A DNA stretch of 64,000 nt from Streptomyces sp. Je 1-332. Lineage in GTDB: Bacteria; Actinomycetota; Actinomycetes; Streptomycetales; Streptomycetaceae. The translations under genes and the position numbers were made by a program. How positions within the stretch are numbered: the stretch's first letter is position 1; each line of letters begins with the position of its first letter. Location: assembly GCF_040730185.1 (NCBI RefSeq), contig NZ_CP160402.1, positions 4,402,001-4,466,000 of the forward strand, given 5' to 3'. The notes beneath the pieces were generated by a model. It was not told the origin of the DNA and searched no databases. It worked only from the letters and a program-made list of their open reading frames with translations. Shown in pieces: positions 47,601 to 56,360 of this stretch.

Positions 47601-50087
47601 CCCGAACAGGCCCCGCGGTGCCAGCGGGCGGGGCGTGGCACGGCACTGCGGCGGAGAGTCGCGGCGGGCCTCAGTCACGGGCGTCCCAGCCCCCGCGCGC
47701 CCGCAGTCGGCTGCGAGACGCGAGGGGACGTGCCGGTATGTCTGCCCGGAGCACGGTTCGCGGCGCTCCGGAGTCGAAGTAGCCCAGGGGCCACCGGACG
47801 ATAGCGAGGACGGACATACCGGCGCGGCCCCGCACCCACCCACGGACCAACCCCGCAGAACCCACGAACCCGCAGCCCGCAGCGAGACGTAAGAGCAACG
47901 TTCCCGCACCGCCCCGGCCCCACCCCACACCCCACCCCCCCCCCCCCCCCCCACCCCCACCCACCCCCAGACCCCCGCAGCCACCCCCACCATCTCCCAA
48001 GGCACAGCCACCCCCGCCGGCGCCGACAGGCGGGTCAGGCCCGCGCTCAGTGTGCCCAGGTTCAGTGCGGTCACCGTCAGGCCCAGTACCGCGCCGACCC
48101 CCACCGCCAGCAGCGCCTCCCCGGCCACCACCAGCCGGACCTGGCCCCCCGTAGCCCCGGCCATCCGCAGCGAGCGCAGCTCAGGGCCCCGTACTGAAGT
48201 CGCCATCAGCAGCGTTCCCGCGAGGGAGATCGTCGTGTAGATCAACGCGATACCCAGCAGCATCAACAGCCCCAGCCGCGTCTGCGGCTTCGTCGCCGGA
48301 TGCGTGTCCGCGAGCCACTCCTCCGCCGACCTCACCCGCAAGCCTCCGTCACCGCTCCGGCTGCCCCCCTCCCCGCCAGCAGCCGCCCGCAGCGCCTCCG
48401 CCACCTCACCCCGGTCCGCCCCGTCCCGCAGCCCCACGTCAACGCGGTCCACCGCGGCGGCGCTCCCGGCGGTCGCGGACGTGACGTACGCCCCGGCATC
48501 CCCTGTCCCCCGCGCGAGCACCGCGACGATCCGCAGCCGCGCGGGCCTGCCGTCCCCGAGCCAGACATCCACCCGCTCGCCGACCCGCCGCCGCTCCCAC
48601 TCCTCGTTGACGACGATCGACCCGTCGTCGAGATCGCGTACGTCCCCCGCCACCACCGGAAGCCGTGTCACCGTGGCGAACGCCGCCGGATCGCTCACCG
48701 CCCGCGCCTCCGAGCGGACCAGCGCCGTACCTTCCTCCCGTACGAACACGGCCGTGGCCGCCGACGCCGCCGCCACCTTCACCCCGTCCACCTTCGCTGT
48801 CTCAAACGAAAGCGAGCCCAACTCCCGCCCGGTCAGCACCAGTTCGGCACCCGTACGCTCCCGCGCCTCCGCGGCCCTCGCCTCGCCCGTCGTCTCCGCA
48901 GAGCCCAGCAGCGATCCCGCGAGAGCCACCGTCACCAGAACCGGCGCGGCCACGGCCGCGGTGCGCCGCACGGACGCGGTGGAGTTCTCGCGGACCAGGA
49001 GCCCGATCGCGCCGGGAAGCCGGACGGCGCGCAGGACGGGACGTACGAGAAGGGGAGTCAGCGCGGCGAACGCGGTGATCAGGATCATCGGCTGGGTCGT
49101 GTACGTCTTCCGCTTCATCAGCGCCGACGGATCGCTCCACAGCGTCCACGCCAGCAGCCCGACCCCCGCCGCAAGCAGGGCACCTCCGACGATCCGGCGG
49201 CTCCACGGCATGACGCCCGTATCGACGGACGCGTCCCGCAGCGCCTCGACGGGACCCACGCGCCCCGCCCGCCGCGAGGCGATCCACGCCCCCGAGAAGG
49301 CCACCGACACCCCGACCCAGAACGCGAGATGGTACGGCCAGACCGCCCCGCCGATCCCGAACCACTCGGGAGCGATCCCGGCCTCCACCAAGGCATCGGC
49401 AAGCACCGGCGCGCCCCGGGCGCCCAGCGCGCACCCCACCCCGGAGGCCGCGACACCCACCGCGAGCGCCTCCGCGAGCAGCATCCTGCGCACCTGCCCC
49501 GGCGTCGCTCCGGCCATCCTCAGCAGCCCGAACTCCCGCCGCCTTAGCGCCACGATGAAGGCGAAGGTGGACGCGGTGACGAAAACGGACACGAACGCGG
49601 ACACCCCGCCCGCCGTCCCCAGGAACGAGTTCACCGCCACGAGCGCTTCCGCGTCCCGCGCCGGCGGCTCCGGATCGGCGAGCCGCCGATCGCCTCCGGT
49701 CAGGACACGCGCCCGGGACCCGACGACTTCCCGCACCTCCCCAACCGGGGCATTCACCCCCACCGCGTCCCTCTTCGCCCCGTCCACCCGGACGGGACCG
49801 AGGCGTCGAAGCTCGCGCAGAAGTTCGATATCCACAGGGTGTGGATGAGCGAGCGGCTTCGATACGTGGGCGGTGTCCGGGCCGCGCTTCACCGGGACCG
49901 TCAGGGTGTTCTGCCCCATGACGACCACGGGAGACCCGGCGAACCGCACGGGCTCCCGTTCCGGCGCACTGAACGTCGAGGCGAGCCCGAGCCCCATCGC
50001 GGCGGTGAGCGCAACGCCGAGCGCGACGGCGACGAACGCGCCGATAAGCCCGGCCCAACGGGTACGAAGGGAAGCAAGAAACATCAT
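47529..50087 (-). CDS. FtsX/MacB-type ABC transporter permease; C-terminus disturbed by a homopolymer tract
   Basis: 852 residues as read. Residues 1-690 are a typical large permease of the LolC/FtsX family with about ten helices: MFLASLRTRWAGLIGAFVAVALGVALT at the start, FtsX domain FVSVFVTASTFAFIVALRRREFGLLRMAGATPGQVRRMLLAEAL, and a second FtsX copy ALIYTTISLAGTLLMATSVRGPELRSLRMAGATGGQVRLV. After VPWEMVGVAAGVWGWVGV the coding strand runs through 18 G (47935-47952) and the following frame is unlike the family, whereas frame +1 shows GAGTLLLRLAAG, which looks like a genuine permease end. A slip or error in the tract is likely. ATG 50087 overlaps the ATPase stop. Confidence 0.8.
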   Translation of the reverse strand: MMFLASLRTRWAGLIGAFVAVALGVALTAAMGLGLASTFSAPEREPVRFAGSPVVVMGQNTLTVPVKRGPDTAHVSKPLAHPHPVDIELLRELRRLGPVRVDGAKRDAVGVNAPVGEVREVVGSRARVLTGGDRRLADPEPPARDAEALVAVNSFLGTAGGVSAFVSVFVTASTFAFIVALRRREFGLLRMAGATPGQVRRMLLAEALAVGVAASGVGCALGARGAPVLADALVEAGIAPEWFGIGGAVWPYHLAFWVGVSVAFSGAWIASRRAGRVGPVEALRDASVDTGVMPWSRRIVGGALLAAGVGLLAWTLWSDPSALMKRKTYTTQPMILITAFAALTPLLVRPVLRAVRLPGAIGLLVRENSTASVRRTAAVAAPVLVTVALAGSLLGSAETTGEARAAEARERTGAELVLTGRELGSLSFETAKVDGVKVAAASAATAVFVREEGTALVRSEARAVSDPAAFATVTRLPVVAGDVRDLDDGSIVVNEEWERRRVGERVDVWLGDGRPARLRIVAVLARGTGDAGAYVTSATAGSAAAVDRVDVGLRDGADRGEVAEALRAAAGGEGGSRSGDGGLRVRSAEEWLADTHPATKPQTRLGLLMLLGIALIYTTISLAGTLLMATSVRGPELRSLRMAGATGGQVRLVVAGEALLAVGVGAVLGLTVTALNLGTLSAGLTRLSAPAGVAVPWEMVGVAAGVWGWVGVGGGGGGGVWGGAGAVRERCSYVSLRAAGSWVLRGWSVGGCGAAPVCPSSLSSGGPWATSTPERREPCSGQTYRHVPSRLAADCGRAGAGTPVTEARRDSPPQCRATPRPLAPRGLFGNWWMRGNRAGGWEGLVRSGSAAG
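47935..47952. repeat. 18-base C/G homopolymer tract
   Basis: Eighteen consecutive C on the plus strand (G in the ftsX-like mRNA) are flanked by several more C5-C6 runs. The coding strand of this block has strong G-quadruplex potential. Tract length decides the reading frame of the permease C-terminus. Confidence 0.9.
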
Positions 50088-50920
50088 CGCCCGGCCACCT
50101 CTCCACAAGCGGAGGTCAACGCTCCGGAGGCCGGCGCACCCGGAGCCGGCCCACCCGGAACCGGCCCACCCGGAACCAGCTCACCCGGCCCCGCCCCCCG
50201 GCGTCCCGCCTCAAGCCCCGCCATCCGGCGTGCCACCTCACCCGCGTCCGGCGCGAGCACCTCATCCGTCACCCGGCCGTCCACCAGGAACACCACCCGG
50301 TCCGCGTACGACGCCGCCACGGGATCGTGCGTGACCATCACCGTCGTCTGGCCTTCCCCGTCCACCAACTCCCGCAGGAGCGACAGCACTTCACGGCTGG
50401 TCGTGGTGTCCAGGGCGCCGGTCGGCTCGTCGCCGAACAGCACCGCGGGGCGCGTGACAAGTGCCCGTGCCAACGCCACCCGCTGCTGCTGACCGCCCGA
50501 GAGTTCTCCCGGCCGGTGCCGGGCGCGGTCGGCGAGGCCTACGCGGCCCAGGGCGTCCCCCACCTCCGTACGCGAGGGTCTGCGGCCCGCGAGGCGCAGC
50601 GGCAGGGCGACGTTCTGGGCGGCGGTCAGGGACGGAAGGAGGTTGAAGGACTGGAAGACGAAGCCGATGCGGTCCCTCCGCAGCAGGGTCAGCCGCCGCT
50701 CGCTCAGCCCCGTCAGCTCCGTGCCGCCCACCTCGACCGTGCCGGACGTCGGCCGGTCGAGCCCCGCGGCGCACTGCAGCAGTGTCGACTTGCCGGAGCC
50801 GGAGGGCCCCATGATCGCGGTGAAGGTGCCGGCACGTATCGCGAGGTCGACGCCGTCGAGGGCGGTCACGTCACGGTGGAGACGGCGGACGGCGGTGAGC
50901 CGTACGGCAGTTGAGGTCAT
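50084..50920 (-). CDS. ABC transporter ATP-binding protein (LolD/MacB type)
   Basis: 278 residues starting MTSTAVRLTAVRRLHRD. Walker A IMGPSGSGKSTLL (about 39-48), signature LSGGQQQRVALARAL, Walker B VLFGDEPTGALD and the H-loop VMVTHDP are complete. The C-terminal tail has PGG repeats (PGELVPGGPVPGGPAPGAP) encoded by a short tandem repeat at about 50135-50190. It works with the overlapping permease and likely exports a lipophilic or peptide substrate rather than lipoproteins. ATG 50920 has TTGGGG upstream and faces the DUF2786 gene. Confidence 0.93.
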   Translation of the reverse strand: MTSTAVRLTAVRRLHRDVTALDGVDLAIRAGTFTAIMGPSGSGKSTLLQCAAGLDRPTSGTVEVGGTELTGLSERRLTLLRRDRIGFVFQSFNLLPSLTAAQNVALPLRLAGRRPSRTEVGDALGRVGLADRARHRPGELSGGQQQRVALARALVTRPAVLFGDEPTGALDTTTSREVLSLLRELVDGEGQTTVMVTHDPVAASYADRVVFLVDGRVTDEVLAPDAGEVARRMAGLEAGRRGAGPGELVPGGPVPGGPAPGAPASGALTSACGEVAGR

Positions 50921-51003
50921 GCCCCAACCCAACCGTCCGCGCCCTCGCCGGGCACGACCACTGGGGGGCGTACTGGGGGTATGGCCAGCCATACCCTTGA
51001 CGT

Positions 51004-52239
51004 ATGGATGATCCGGCGACCGAGGCGACAGCGGCGACAACGGCGAGAGAGGTTGTCGACAAGGCGTTCGCGGCAGCGCTCTACGTGGACGGCGACGAGG
51101 GCCTCGACACCGGCGCGTCCCTCCTCGCGGCGACCCCCGACGCCGACGCGGAGCTGTGGCGCAGGGGCGAGGAGCTGGTGCGCAGGGCGTGGGAGCGGGG
51201 GTGGCAGCCGGCGGACGTCATTCGCATGGTCGGGCGCGCGCAGGGTGAAGGCGCCCTCGCGCAAGGCGCCGGTGCCGGTGCCGGTGCCGGTGCCGGTGCC
51301 GCCGACCGTACCCACCTGACGCGGCTGGCCGCCGAGCTGATCACCGCGGAGACCAGGCGGTACGGCGACACGCTCCCGCCCCGCTGGAACGCGCAGCTGG
51401 CCGAACTCGCCCTCCAGGACGCCCCGAGGCTCGACCGTTTCTCCCGGGCGACCATCATCCTCGGCCTCTACCGACTTCTCCTGCGGCTTCCCGCGATCGA
51501 GCCCGTCGGCCCGGCCCCCGGCTCTCCGCTGCACGCGGCGCCGCCTCCCGGGCATGAGGAGCCCCGCATCCTCACCCGTATCCGCGCCCTGCTCGCGAAG
51601 GCCGAGGCCACCGGGTTCCCCGAGGAGGCCGAGGCGCTCACCGCCAAGGCGCAGGAGCTGATGGCCAGGCACACCATCGACGAGGCCCTGCTCGCGTCCC
51701 GCACCCACGCCAAGGACACTCCCGGTGCCTGCCGTATCGGCGTGGACGCCCCGTACGAGACGGCGAAGGCGATCCTGCTTGACGCGGTGGCCACCGCCAA
51801 TCATTGCCGGGCGGTGTGGAACGAGGCCTACGGCTTCTCGACCGTCGTCGGCTTCGAGTCCGACCTGGAAGTGGTCGAACTCCTCCACACCTCCCTCCTC
51901 GTGCAGGGGACGGCGGCGATGACGAAGGCGGAGGCGGGGCAGCGGGCGGGCGGCCGGAAGCGTACGAAGACGTTCCGTCAGGCTTTTCTGCTGGCGTACG
52001 CGAATCGGCTCGGGGGGCGGCTGGCCGCGGCGGCGGAGAGTGTGGCGATCGAGTCCCCGGATGCGGGGGAGTTGCTGCCCGTTCTTGCCGCCCGGGATGT
52101 GGCCGTCACGTCCCGTGCCGAGCGGATGTTTCCTGCGACGACTACCACCAGGGTGCGGGGTGTGGTGGATGCGGAGGGGTGGACGGAGGGTGTGGCGGCG
52201 GCGGACAGGGCAAGGATGACGCCTCCGGGGGCGTCCTGA
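51004..52239 (+). CDS. DUF2786-containing protein
   Basis: 411 residues. The DUF2786 segment is ILTRIRALLAKAEATGFPEEAEALTAKAQELMARHTIDEALL (about 188-230); the C-terminal half is a helical domain of unknown function, with KAEAGQRAGGRKRTKTFRQAFLLAYANRLGGRL reminiscent of metallopeptidase-like DUFs. A (GGTGCC)n tract at 51267-51302 encodes AGAGAGAGAGAA near residue 90. The ATG comes soon after CATACCCTTGACGT, so the mRNA may be leaderless. The gene is divergent from the ABC transporter, with 83 bases between. Function unknown. Confidence 0.85.
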   Translation: MDDPATEATAATTAREVVDKAFAAALYVDGDEGLDTGASLLAATPDADAELWRRGEELVRRAWERGWQPADVIRMVGRAQGEGALAQGAGAGAGAGAGAADRTHLTRLAAELITAETRRYGDTLPPRWNAQLAELALQDAPRLDRFSRATIILGLYRLLLRLPAIEPVGPAPGSPLHAAPPPGHEEPRILTRIRALLAKAEATGFPEEAEALTAKAQELMARHTIDEALLASRTHAKDTPGACRIGVDAPYETAKAILLDAVATANHCRAVWNEAYGFSTVVGFESDLEVVELLHTSLLVQGTAAMTKAEAGQRAGGRKRTKTFRQAFLLAYANRLGGRLAAAAESVAIESPDAGELLPVLAARDVAVTSRAERMFPATTTTRVRGVVDAEGWTEGVAAADRARMTPPGAS

Positions 52240-52577
52240 CTCCCTCCCGGGGCGGGAGCTGTGCCTTTCCTCTCATGGCCCCCCCCGCGGTGTCTCCTCC
52301 CCGAGCGGGCCTCCCCACCCACCCGCCCGATGCCCCGCAGCCTCCCCTGACCGAACAGGCCTCTCCCACCCACCCGCCCGATCACCCCGCAGCCTCCCCT
52401 GAGCGAACAAGCCTCTCCCACCCGCCCGATTGCCCCGCAGCCACCGGTGCCCGAACAAGCCTTTCCCGCCCACCCACCCGATCACCCCGCAGCGTCAGGG
52501 GGTGGGGAAGAAGCGCGCGGGCCCCCCGCCCCCGCGCCCCTCGCAACCTCGCCCCATATGCCCCGTATCATCACAGA
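52240..52577. other. intergenic region filled by repeat array B
   Basis: The 338 bases between the DUF2786 and FUSC genes are almost entirely the 52-bp repeat family. The FUSC gene's promoter must lie in the last 80 bases (52495-52577), where no clear hexamers are seen. Confidence 0.55.
52300..52495 (+). repeat. 52-bp tandem repeat array B (four units)
   Basis: CCCCGCAG recurs at 52333, 52385, 52433 and 52485 (spacings 52, 48, 52). The core CCCGCCCGATCACCCCGCAG is identical to that of array A 4.9 kb upstream, in the same orientation; the third unit has a 4-base deletion. Confidence 0.9.
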
Positions 52578-54893
52578 GTGACCTGGCTTCGAGCGCTGAA
52601 AGCGACCGCTCGCTCGGGGCTGACCGTCGAGCGGAAGCGGCTCGAGCCGCTCATCGCGTTGCGCGGCGCAGCCGGCCTCGCCCTCGTCATCGGCGTGAGC
52701 CTCACCCTCTTCGGGCCGGCCGTAGCCGCCAGCTCGGCCTTCGGCGCCTACCAGGCCGCCATCGCCACGTTCCAACGCAGCTGGCGCCCCCGCCCGGAAC
52801 TCGCCCTGGCCTCCGGCACGAGCCTCGCCATCTCCACCTTCCTCGGCTACCTCACCGGCTCCCACACCCTCCTCTTCCTCGCCCTCCTCGCCCTCTGGAC
52901 CTTCCTCTCGGGCCTCAGCTGGGCCGCGGGCCCGACCATCGGCATCATCGCCTCATCCAACGTCGCGATCATGCTGGTCACGGTCACCCTGCCCGGCTCC
53001 CTGGCCGCCGCCGCGGGCCACGCCGCGATGATGGTGGTGGGCGGCGCCGTCCAGGCCGCCCTCGTGGTCCTGTTCCCCGTACGCAGATGGGGTGCCCACC
53101 GAGACGCCCTCGCCGACGCCCTCGCCGCCGAGGCCGACTACGCCCGCCGCCTGCGCCACGACCCCCACGCCGACTTCGACCCGGAACCCCTGATGGCCGC
53201 CCGCGACGCGGCGACCATCACCCCGCGCCAGGCCCGCACCCGCCCCGCCGAACTCCACGGCGCCCGCGGCGTGGCGGAACGTATCCGTCCGGTACTCGCC
53301 TCCCTGGCCGACCCCGCGGTGGGCGCACCGGAAGAGGGTCCCGAACGCGACCGCGTACGCGAGATCCTGGCCGCGGCGGCCGCGATCCTGGACGCGGCGG
53401 CCAGAGCCATCCGGCACGGCGAACCGGTGAAGATCCCGCCCGCGGGCGTGGCCACACTCCGGAGCCCGGACACCGGCGCGATCCTCACGGGCCCGGCACA
53501 GAGAGCGGCGAAACGCCTGGCGGCGCTCCTGCGCGACGTAATCGAAACGGCAGGCAGGCCCCCCGCAAAATACGCCACTTTCACCACGACAGAACCCAAA
53601 AAAGAGACCCCGGAGACCCCAAAGAGCCCAAAGGCACCAAAGACCCTGGAGGCCCCAAAGATCCCGGAGGCCCCAGAGCCCCCCACTCCCCTCCTCCGCC
53701 CCACCCTCCCCGCCCTCCTCCCCGCCGCCCTCCGCGCCATAAGAGGCGAGCTCCGCCGCCGCCATGAATCCCCCGTCACCCGCCACGCGATCCGCGTCAC
53801 CGCCGTGGCCGCCGCCGGTTACCTCCTGGGCACCTGGCTCCCCCTCGGTCACGGCTACTGGGCCCCCATGGCCTCCGTGATGGTGATGCGCCCGGACTTC
53901 TCGCAGACGTACTCCCGCGCGGTGGCCCGCTTCGGCGGCACGCTCGTGGGCGTCGCCCTGGCCACGGGCCTGGTGCAACTCGCCGACCCCGACACCGAGC
54001 TCTCCGCCGCACTCGCCGTGCTCTGCGCCGGGATGATGTACCTGCTGATGCGCACGGGCCAGGTCGCCGCCCAGGCCTGCGTCGCCGCGTATGTCGTGTT
54101 CCTGCTCGGCATGGGCGGTGAGCAGTGGACGCAGACGGTGCCGGAACGCGTCGTCCTCACCCTCCTCGGCGGCGTCCTCGCGATGATCGCGTACGCCGTG
54201 TACCCGGCCTGGGAGACCCCGCGCCTGCGCAACCGCCTCGCCGACTGGCTGATCGCGGACGGCCGCTACGCCGCTGCCGTCGTCAGCCGCTACGCCGACC
54301 CCCAGGGCAGCTCCTGCCCGAACGTCCGCGAGGCGCTGCTCGCCGCCCGTGACGCCCGCATCGCGTGGCAGGAAGCCGCCGCCCGCGCCAAGAACGAACC
54401 GGTACGCCACCGTGGCCTCTCCCGAGCCGCAGCCGCCGACGCCGAGGACACCCTCGCCCAACTCGGCCGCGTGGCCATGCTGATGGAGGCTCACCTACCG
54501 GACCGCGACGCCACCCCCGTCCCCGCGGCCGACCGCCTCGCCAAGGCCTTGCGCAAATCGACCGAGGACGGCGCGAAGGCCGTACGCGAGCGCCGGGTCC
54601 CGAAGTGGGAAGCCGTGCGCAAGGCTCTCGACGAGTGGGACGGCGAGGGCGTCCCCGACCGGGTCGTACGCAGAGGAGCGGGCCTCCTCCTCACGACCCT
54701 CGAGGAACTGTCGGACGCCCTGGACACAGCACCGCCACCCATGCTGGTGGACGGCTCAGAAACAACCACGCAGACCGCGCAAACGACACAGACGACACAG
54801 ACGACCCAGACGACACAGACGACACAGAAAACACGAACGACGCGAACGGAAAACGGGCCGCAGGACCCCGATCAAGGTCCCACGGCCCGCTGA
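52578..54893 (+). CDS. FUSC-family membrane protein (aromatic acid exporter type)
   Basis: 771 residues from GTG (VTWLRALKATARSGLTVE). There are two membrane blocks: about 28-165 (GAAGLALVIGVSLTLFGPAV; LFLALLALWTFLSGLSW) and 395-550 (AIRVTAVAAAGYLLGTWLPLGHGYWAPMASVMVMRPD; VVLTLLGGVLAMIAYAVYPAWE). Cytoplasmic helical regions follow each block. FUSC proteins export aromatic acids or toxic amphiphiles. The inter-domain linker is a Pro/Lys repeat (TPKSPKAPKTLEAPKIPEAP) and the C-terminus is TQTTQTTQTTQTTQ, both from DNA microsatellites. A preceding in-frame stretch from 51804 is antisense to nothing and lies inside DUF2786, so it is rejected. Confidence 0.9.
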   Translation: MTWLRALKATARSGLTVERKRLEPLIALRGAAGLALVIGVSLTLFGPAVAASSAFGAYQAAIATFQRSWRPRPELALASGTSLAISTFLGYLTGSHTLLFLALLALWTFLSGLSWAAGPTIGIIASSNVAIMLVTVTLPGSLAAAAGHAAMMVVGGAVQAALVVLFPVRRWGAHRDALADALAAEADYARRLRHDPHADFDPEPLMAARDAATITPRQARTRPAELHGARGVAERIRPVLASLADPAVGAPEEGPERDRVREILAAAAAILDAAARAIRHGEPVKIPPAGVATLRSPDTGAILTGPAQRAAKRLAALLRDVIETAGRPPAKYATFTTTEPKKETPETPKSPKAPKTLEAPKIPEAPEPPTPLLRPTLPALLPAALRAIRGELRRRHESPVTRHAIRVTAVAAAGYLLGTWLPLGHGYWAPMASVMVMRPDFSQTYSRAVARFGGTLVGVALATGLVQLADPDTELSAALAVLCAGMMYLLMRTGQVAAQACVAAYVVFLLGMGGEQWTQTVPERVVLTLLGGVLAMIAYAVYPAWETPRLRNRLADWLIADGRYAAAVVSRYADPQGSSCPNVREALLAARDARIAWQEAAARAKNEPVRHRGLSRAAAADAEDTLAQLGRVAMLMEAHLPDRDATPVPAADRLAKALRKSTEDGAKAVRERRVPKWEAVRKALDEWDGEGVPDRVVRRGAGLLLTTLEELSDALDTAPPPMLVDGSETTTQTAQTTQTTQTTQTTQTTQKTRTTRTENGPQDPDQGPTAR
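54779..54836 (+). repeat. in-frame microsatellite at the FUSC 3' end
   Basis: Units of ACGACACAG repeat about six times and encode TTQ repeats in the last 40 residues of the FUSC protein. Confidence 0.75.
54854..54889. terminator. bidirectional terminator overlapping the FUSC stop region
   Basis: CGGGCCG / CGGCCCG outer stem, 2x2 internal CA/CA, GGACC / GGTCC inner stem, 8-nt loop. It lies within the last FUSC codons and between convergent genes. Confidence 0.65.
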
Positions 54894-54907
54894 CCGCGTC
54901 ACGCGTC

Positions 54908-54950
54908 ACACGTCAAGCACGTCAAGCACGTCAAGCACATCACGCACACC
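54908..54950. repeat. 9-bp tandem repeat CACGTCAAG
   Basis: Three exact CACGTCAAG units and two degraded ones lie between the convergent FUSC and lipoprotein genes. Noncoding. Confidence 0.75.
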
Positions 54951-54963
54951 ACGCAACGGAGCC

Positions 54964-55482
54964 TCAGGAAGAAGACTCCGGAAGCCCCGCCGTAGGCAGC
55001 CCCTCCGGCAGCTTTCCGCCCTTGGTCCGGGTGAACTGGTCCTTGCCCGCGCCCTGCCAAGCGACCGTCATCGACGTACCGTTGACCGACTCGACCGTGC
55101 CCTTGGTGCGGTCGGAGTCGCCCTTGACGCACTTGAGACTGATCGTCTCGCCGCCGGCGGACCCACTGCACAGGACCTTCTCACCGAGCAGCGTCGCCTC
55201 CTTCCCGGCGATGAACAGCGCGAGCGGATTCCCGTCGGCGGTGGTGACCCAGCTGCCCTCGAAGCTGCCGTCCTTGCCACCGGAATCCGCACCGGAACCC
55301 GCCCCGGAATCCGCACCCTCGTCCGGCGTACCGGCCCCAGCGGACGATCCCGCCGAGCCCTTGCCCTTGTCCTTGCCCTCATCCCCGTCGCCGCCGTCAC
55401 TGCTGCAACCGGTCAGGACAAGAGCGGCGACAAGACCCGCCGCCGCGGCACCGATACGTACGTTCCGGACCTGCGTGCGCAC
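54964..55482 (-). CDS. small lipoprotein, Ser/Gly/Asp-rich linker and beta domain
   Basis: 172 residues. Signal peptide VRTQVRNVRIGAAAAGLVAALVLTGC with lipobox LTGC. A low-complexity linker (SSDGGDGDEGKDKGKGSAGSS...) runs to about residue 75, then a compact domain (GSFEGSWVTTADGNPLALFI ... LCSGSAGGETISLKCVKG) with two Cys likely in a disulfide. GTG 55482 has AGGGGG 6 nt upstream; the frame opens at 55500. Probably a surface-exposed protein; function unknown. Confidence 0.82.
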   Translation of the reverse strand: MRTQVRNVRIGAAAAGLVAALVLTGCSSDGGDGDEGKDKGKGSAGSSAGAGTPDEGADSGAGSGADSGGKDGSFEGSWVTTADGNPLALFIAGKEATLLGEKVLCSGSAGGETISLKCVKGDSDRTKGTVESVNGTSMTVAWQGAGKDQFTRTKGGKLPEGLPTAGLPESSS

Positions 55483-55553
55483 TGAAGTCCCCCTAGTCAC
55501 TACCCAGTCGATCTGCTCAATCGACCAGCCCGGCCGATGAATCGCGCGCCAAG

Positions 55554-55859
55554 CTACCAGGACGACTTGCGCACCCCGGGCAGGAATCCGGCGTGCGCTT
55601 GGTCACGCAGCTTGACCCGGGAGAGGCCGAACTTCCCCACGTAACCGCGTGGGCGCCCGTCGACGCTGTCCCTGTTGCGTACGCGCGTCGCACTCGCGTC
55701 CCGCGGCTGACGCGCCAACTCCGCCTGCGCGGAGCGGCGTTCGGCCTCGCCCGTCCCGGGGCGGCGGAGGATCTCCTTCAACTCGGCCCGCCGCACGGCG
55801 TACCGCGCGACGATCTCGCGCCGCTTCTCGTTCTTCGCGATCTTGCTCTTCTTGGCCAT
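55554..55859 (-). CDS. rpsN: 30S ribosomal protein S14, zinc-independent paralogue
   Basis: 101 residues starting [21 protein letters not shown]. It is the long S14 form without the CxxC...CxxC zinc ribbon, ending [18 protein letters not shown]. In Streptomyces this C-minus S14 replaces the zinc-binding one under zinc starvation. The start overlaps the rpmB stop (TGATG), so the two are coupled and run from the shared Zur-type region. Confidence 0.96.
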   Translation of the reverse strand: MAKKSKIAKNEKRREIVARYAVRRAELKEILRRPGTGEAERRSAQAELARQPRDASATRVRNRDSVDGRPRGYVGKFGLSRVKLRDQAHAGFLPGVRKSSW

Positions 55860-56095
55860 CAGACCATCACCCCACGCGCACGGATCCTGGCGACGGCGGC
55901 TTCGACGCCGATGGCGTCGACGGTCTTGATGCCCTTGGCGCTGAGCCGCAGCCGCACATGGCGGCCCTCGCTGGGCAGCCAGTACCGCTTGCGCTGGACG
56001 TTGACGTCGAACCGGCGTGACGTACGCCGGTGCGAATGCGAGATCTGGTTGCCGAAGCCCGGCTCGGCGCCGGTCAGCTGGCAGTGGGCGGACAT
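55859..56095 (-). CDS. rpmB: 50S ribosomal protein L28, zinc-independent paralogue
   Basis: 78 residues: [34 protein letters not shown]... The usual CxxC pairs of L28 are reduced to a single Cys, marking the alternative zinc-free form. It is the first gene of a divergent operon opposite rpmG; ATG 56095 has GGTGCGTC upstream and GAGAGGTGC further back. Expected to be induced when Zur is inactive. Confidence 0.95.
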   Translation of the reverse strand: MSAHCQLTGAEPGFGNQISHSHRRTSRRFDVNVQRKRYWLPSEGRHVRLRLSAKGIKTVDAIGVEAAVARIRARGVMV

Positions 56096-56156
56096 GGTGA
56101 CGCACCTCTCGGTCGTGGGGAGAAGGGGATCCCGTGGAATCCCCGTGGTCCCGTTT

Positions 56157-56177
56157 TGAAAACGGGATTCATTTTCA
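56157..56177. promoter_or_regulatory. Zur-box-like palindrome between divergent ribosomal protein operons
   Basis: TGAAAAC (56157-56163) and ATTTTCA (56171-56177) form a palindrome with 7 bases between; a second reading with TGAAAAC-G-GGATTCA (56157-56171) matches the usual 7-1-7 Zur geometry less perfectly. It lies between rpmB and rpmG, as in S. coelicolor where Zur represses these genes. Confidence 0.7.
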
Positions 56178-56189
56178 TACACTACCGGC

Positions 56190-56354
56190 ATGGCTCGCAA
56201 CGAACTCCGTCCCGTCATCAAGCTCCGGTCAACAGCCGGCACCGGCTACACGTACGTGACCCGCAAGAACCGCCGTAACGACCCCGACCGCATGACGCTG
56301 CGCAAGTACGACCCGGTCGTCGGGCGGCACGTCGATTTCCGAGAGGAGCGCTGA
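56190..56354 (+). CDS. rpmG: 50S ribosomal protein L33, zinc-independent paralogue
   Basis: 54 residues: [35 protein letters not shown].... There is no CxxC motif, so this is the C-minus form of L33. The ATG lies 12 bases past the Zur-like palindrome, so the message may be short-leadered. rpmE2 follows after 6 bases. Confidence 0.96.
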   Translation: MARNELRPVIKLRSTAGTGYTYVTRKNRRNDPDRMTLRKYDPVVGRHVDFREER

Positions 56355-56360
56355 CCCGTC

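Noticed and set aside
51804..52577. N-terminal extension of the FUSC gene through array B
   Set aside because: It would read through the end of DUF2786 in another frame and the 52-bp repeats; family proteins begin near the GTG at 52578.
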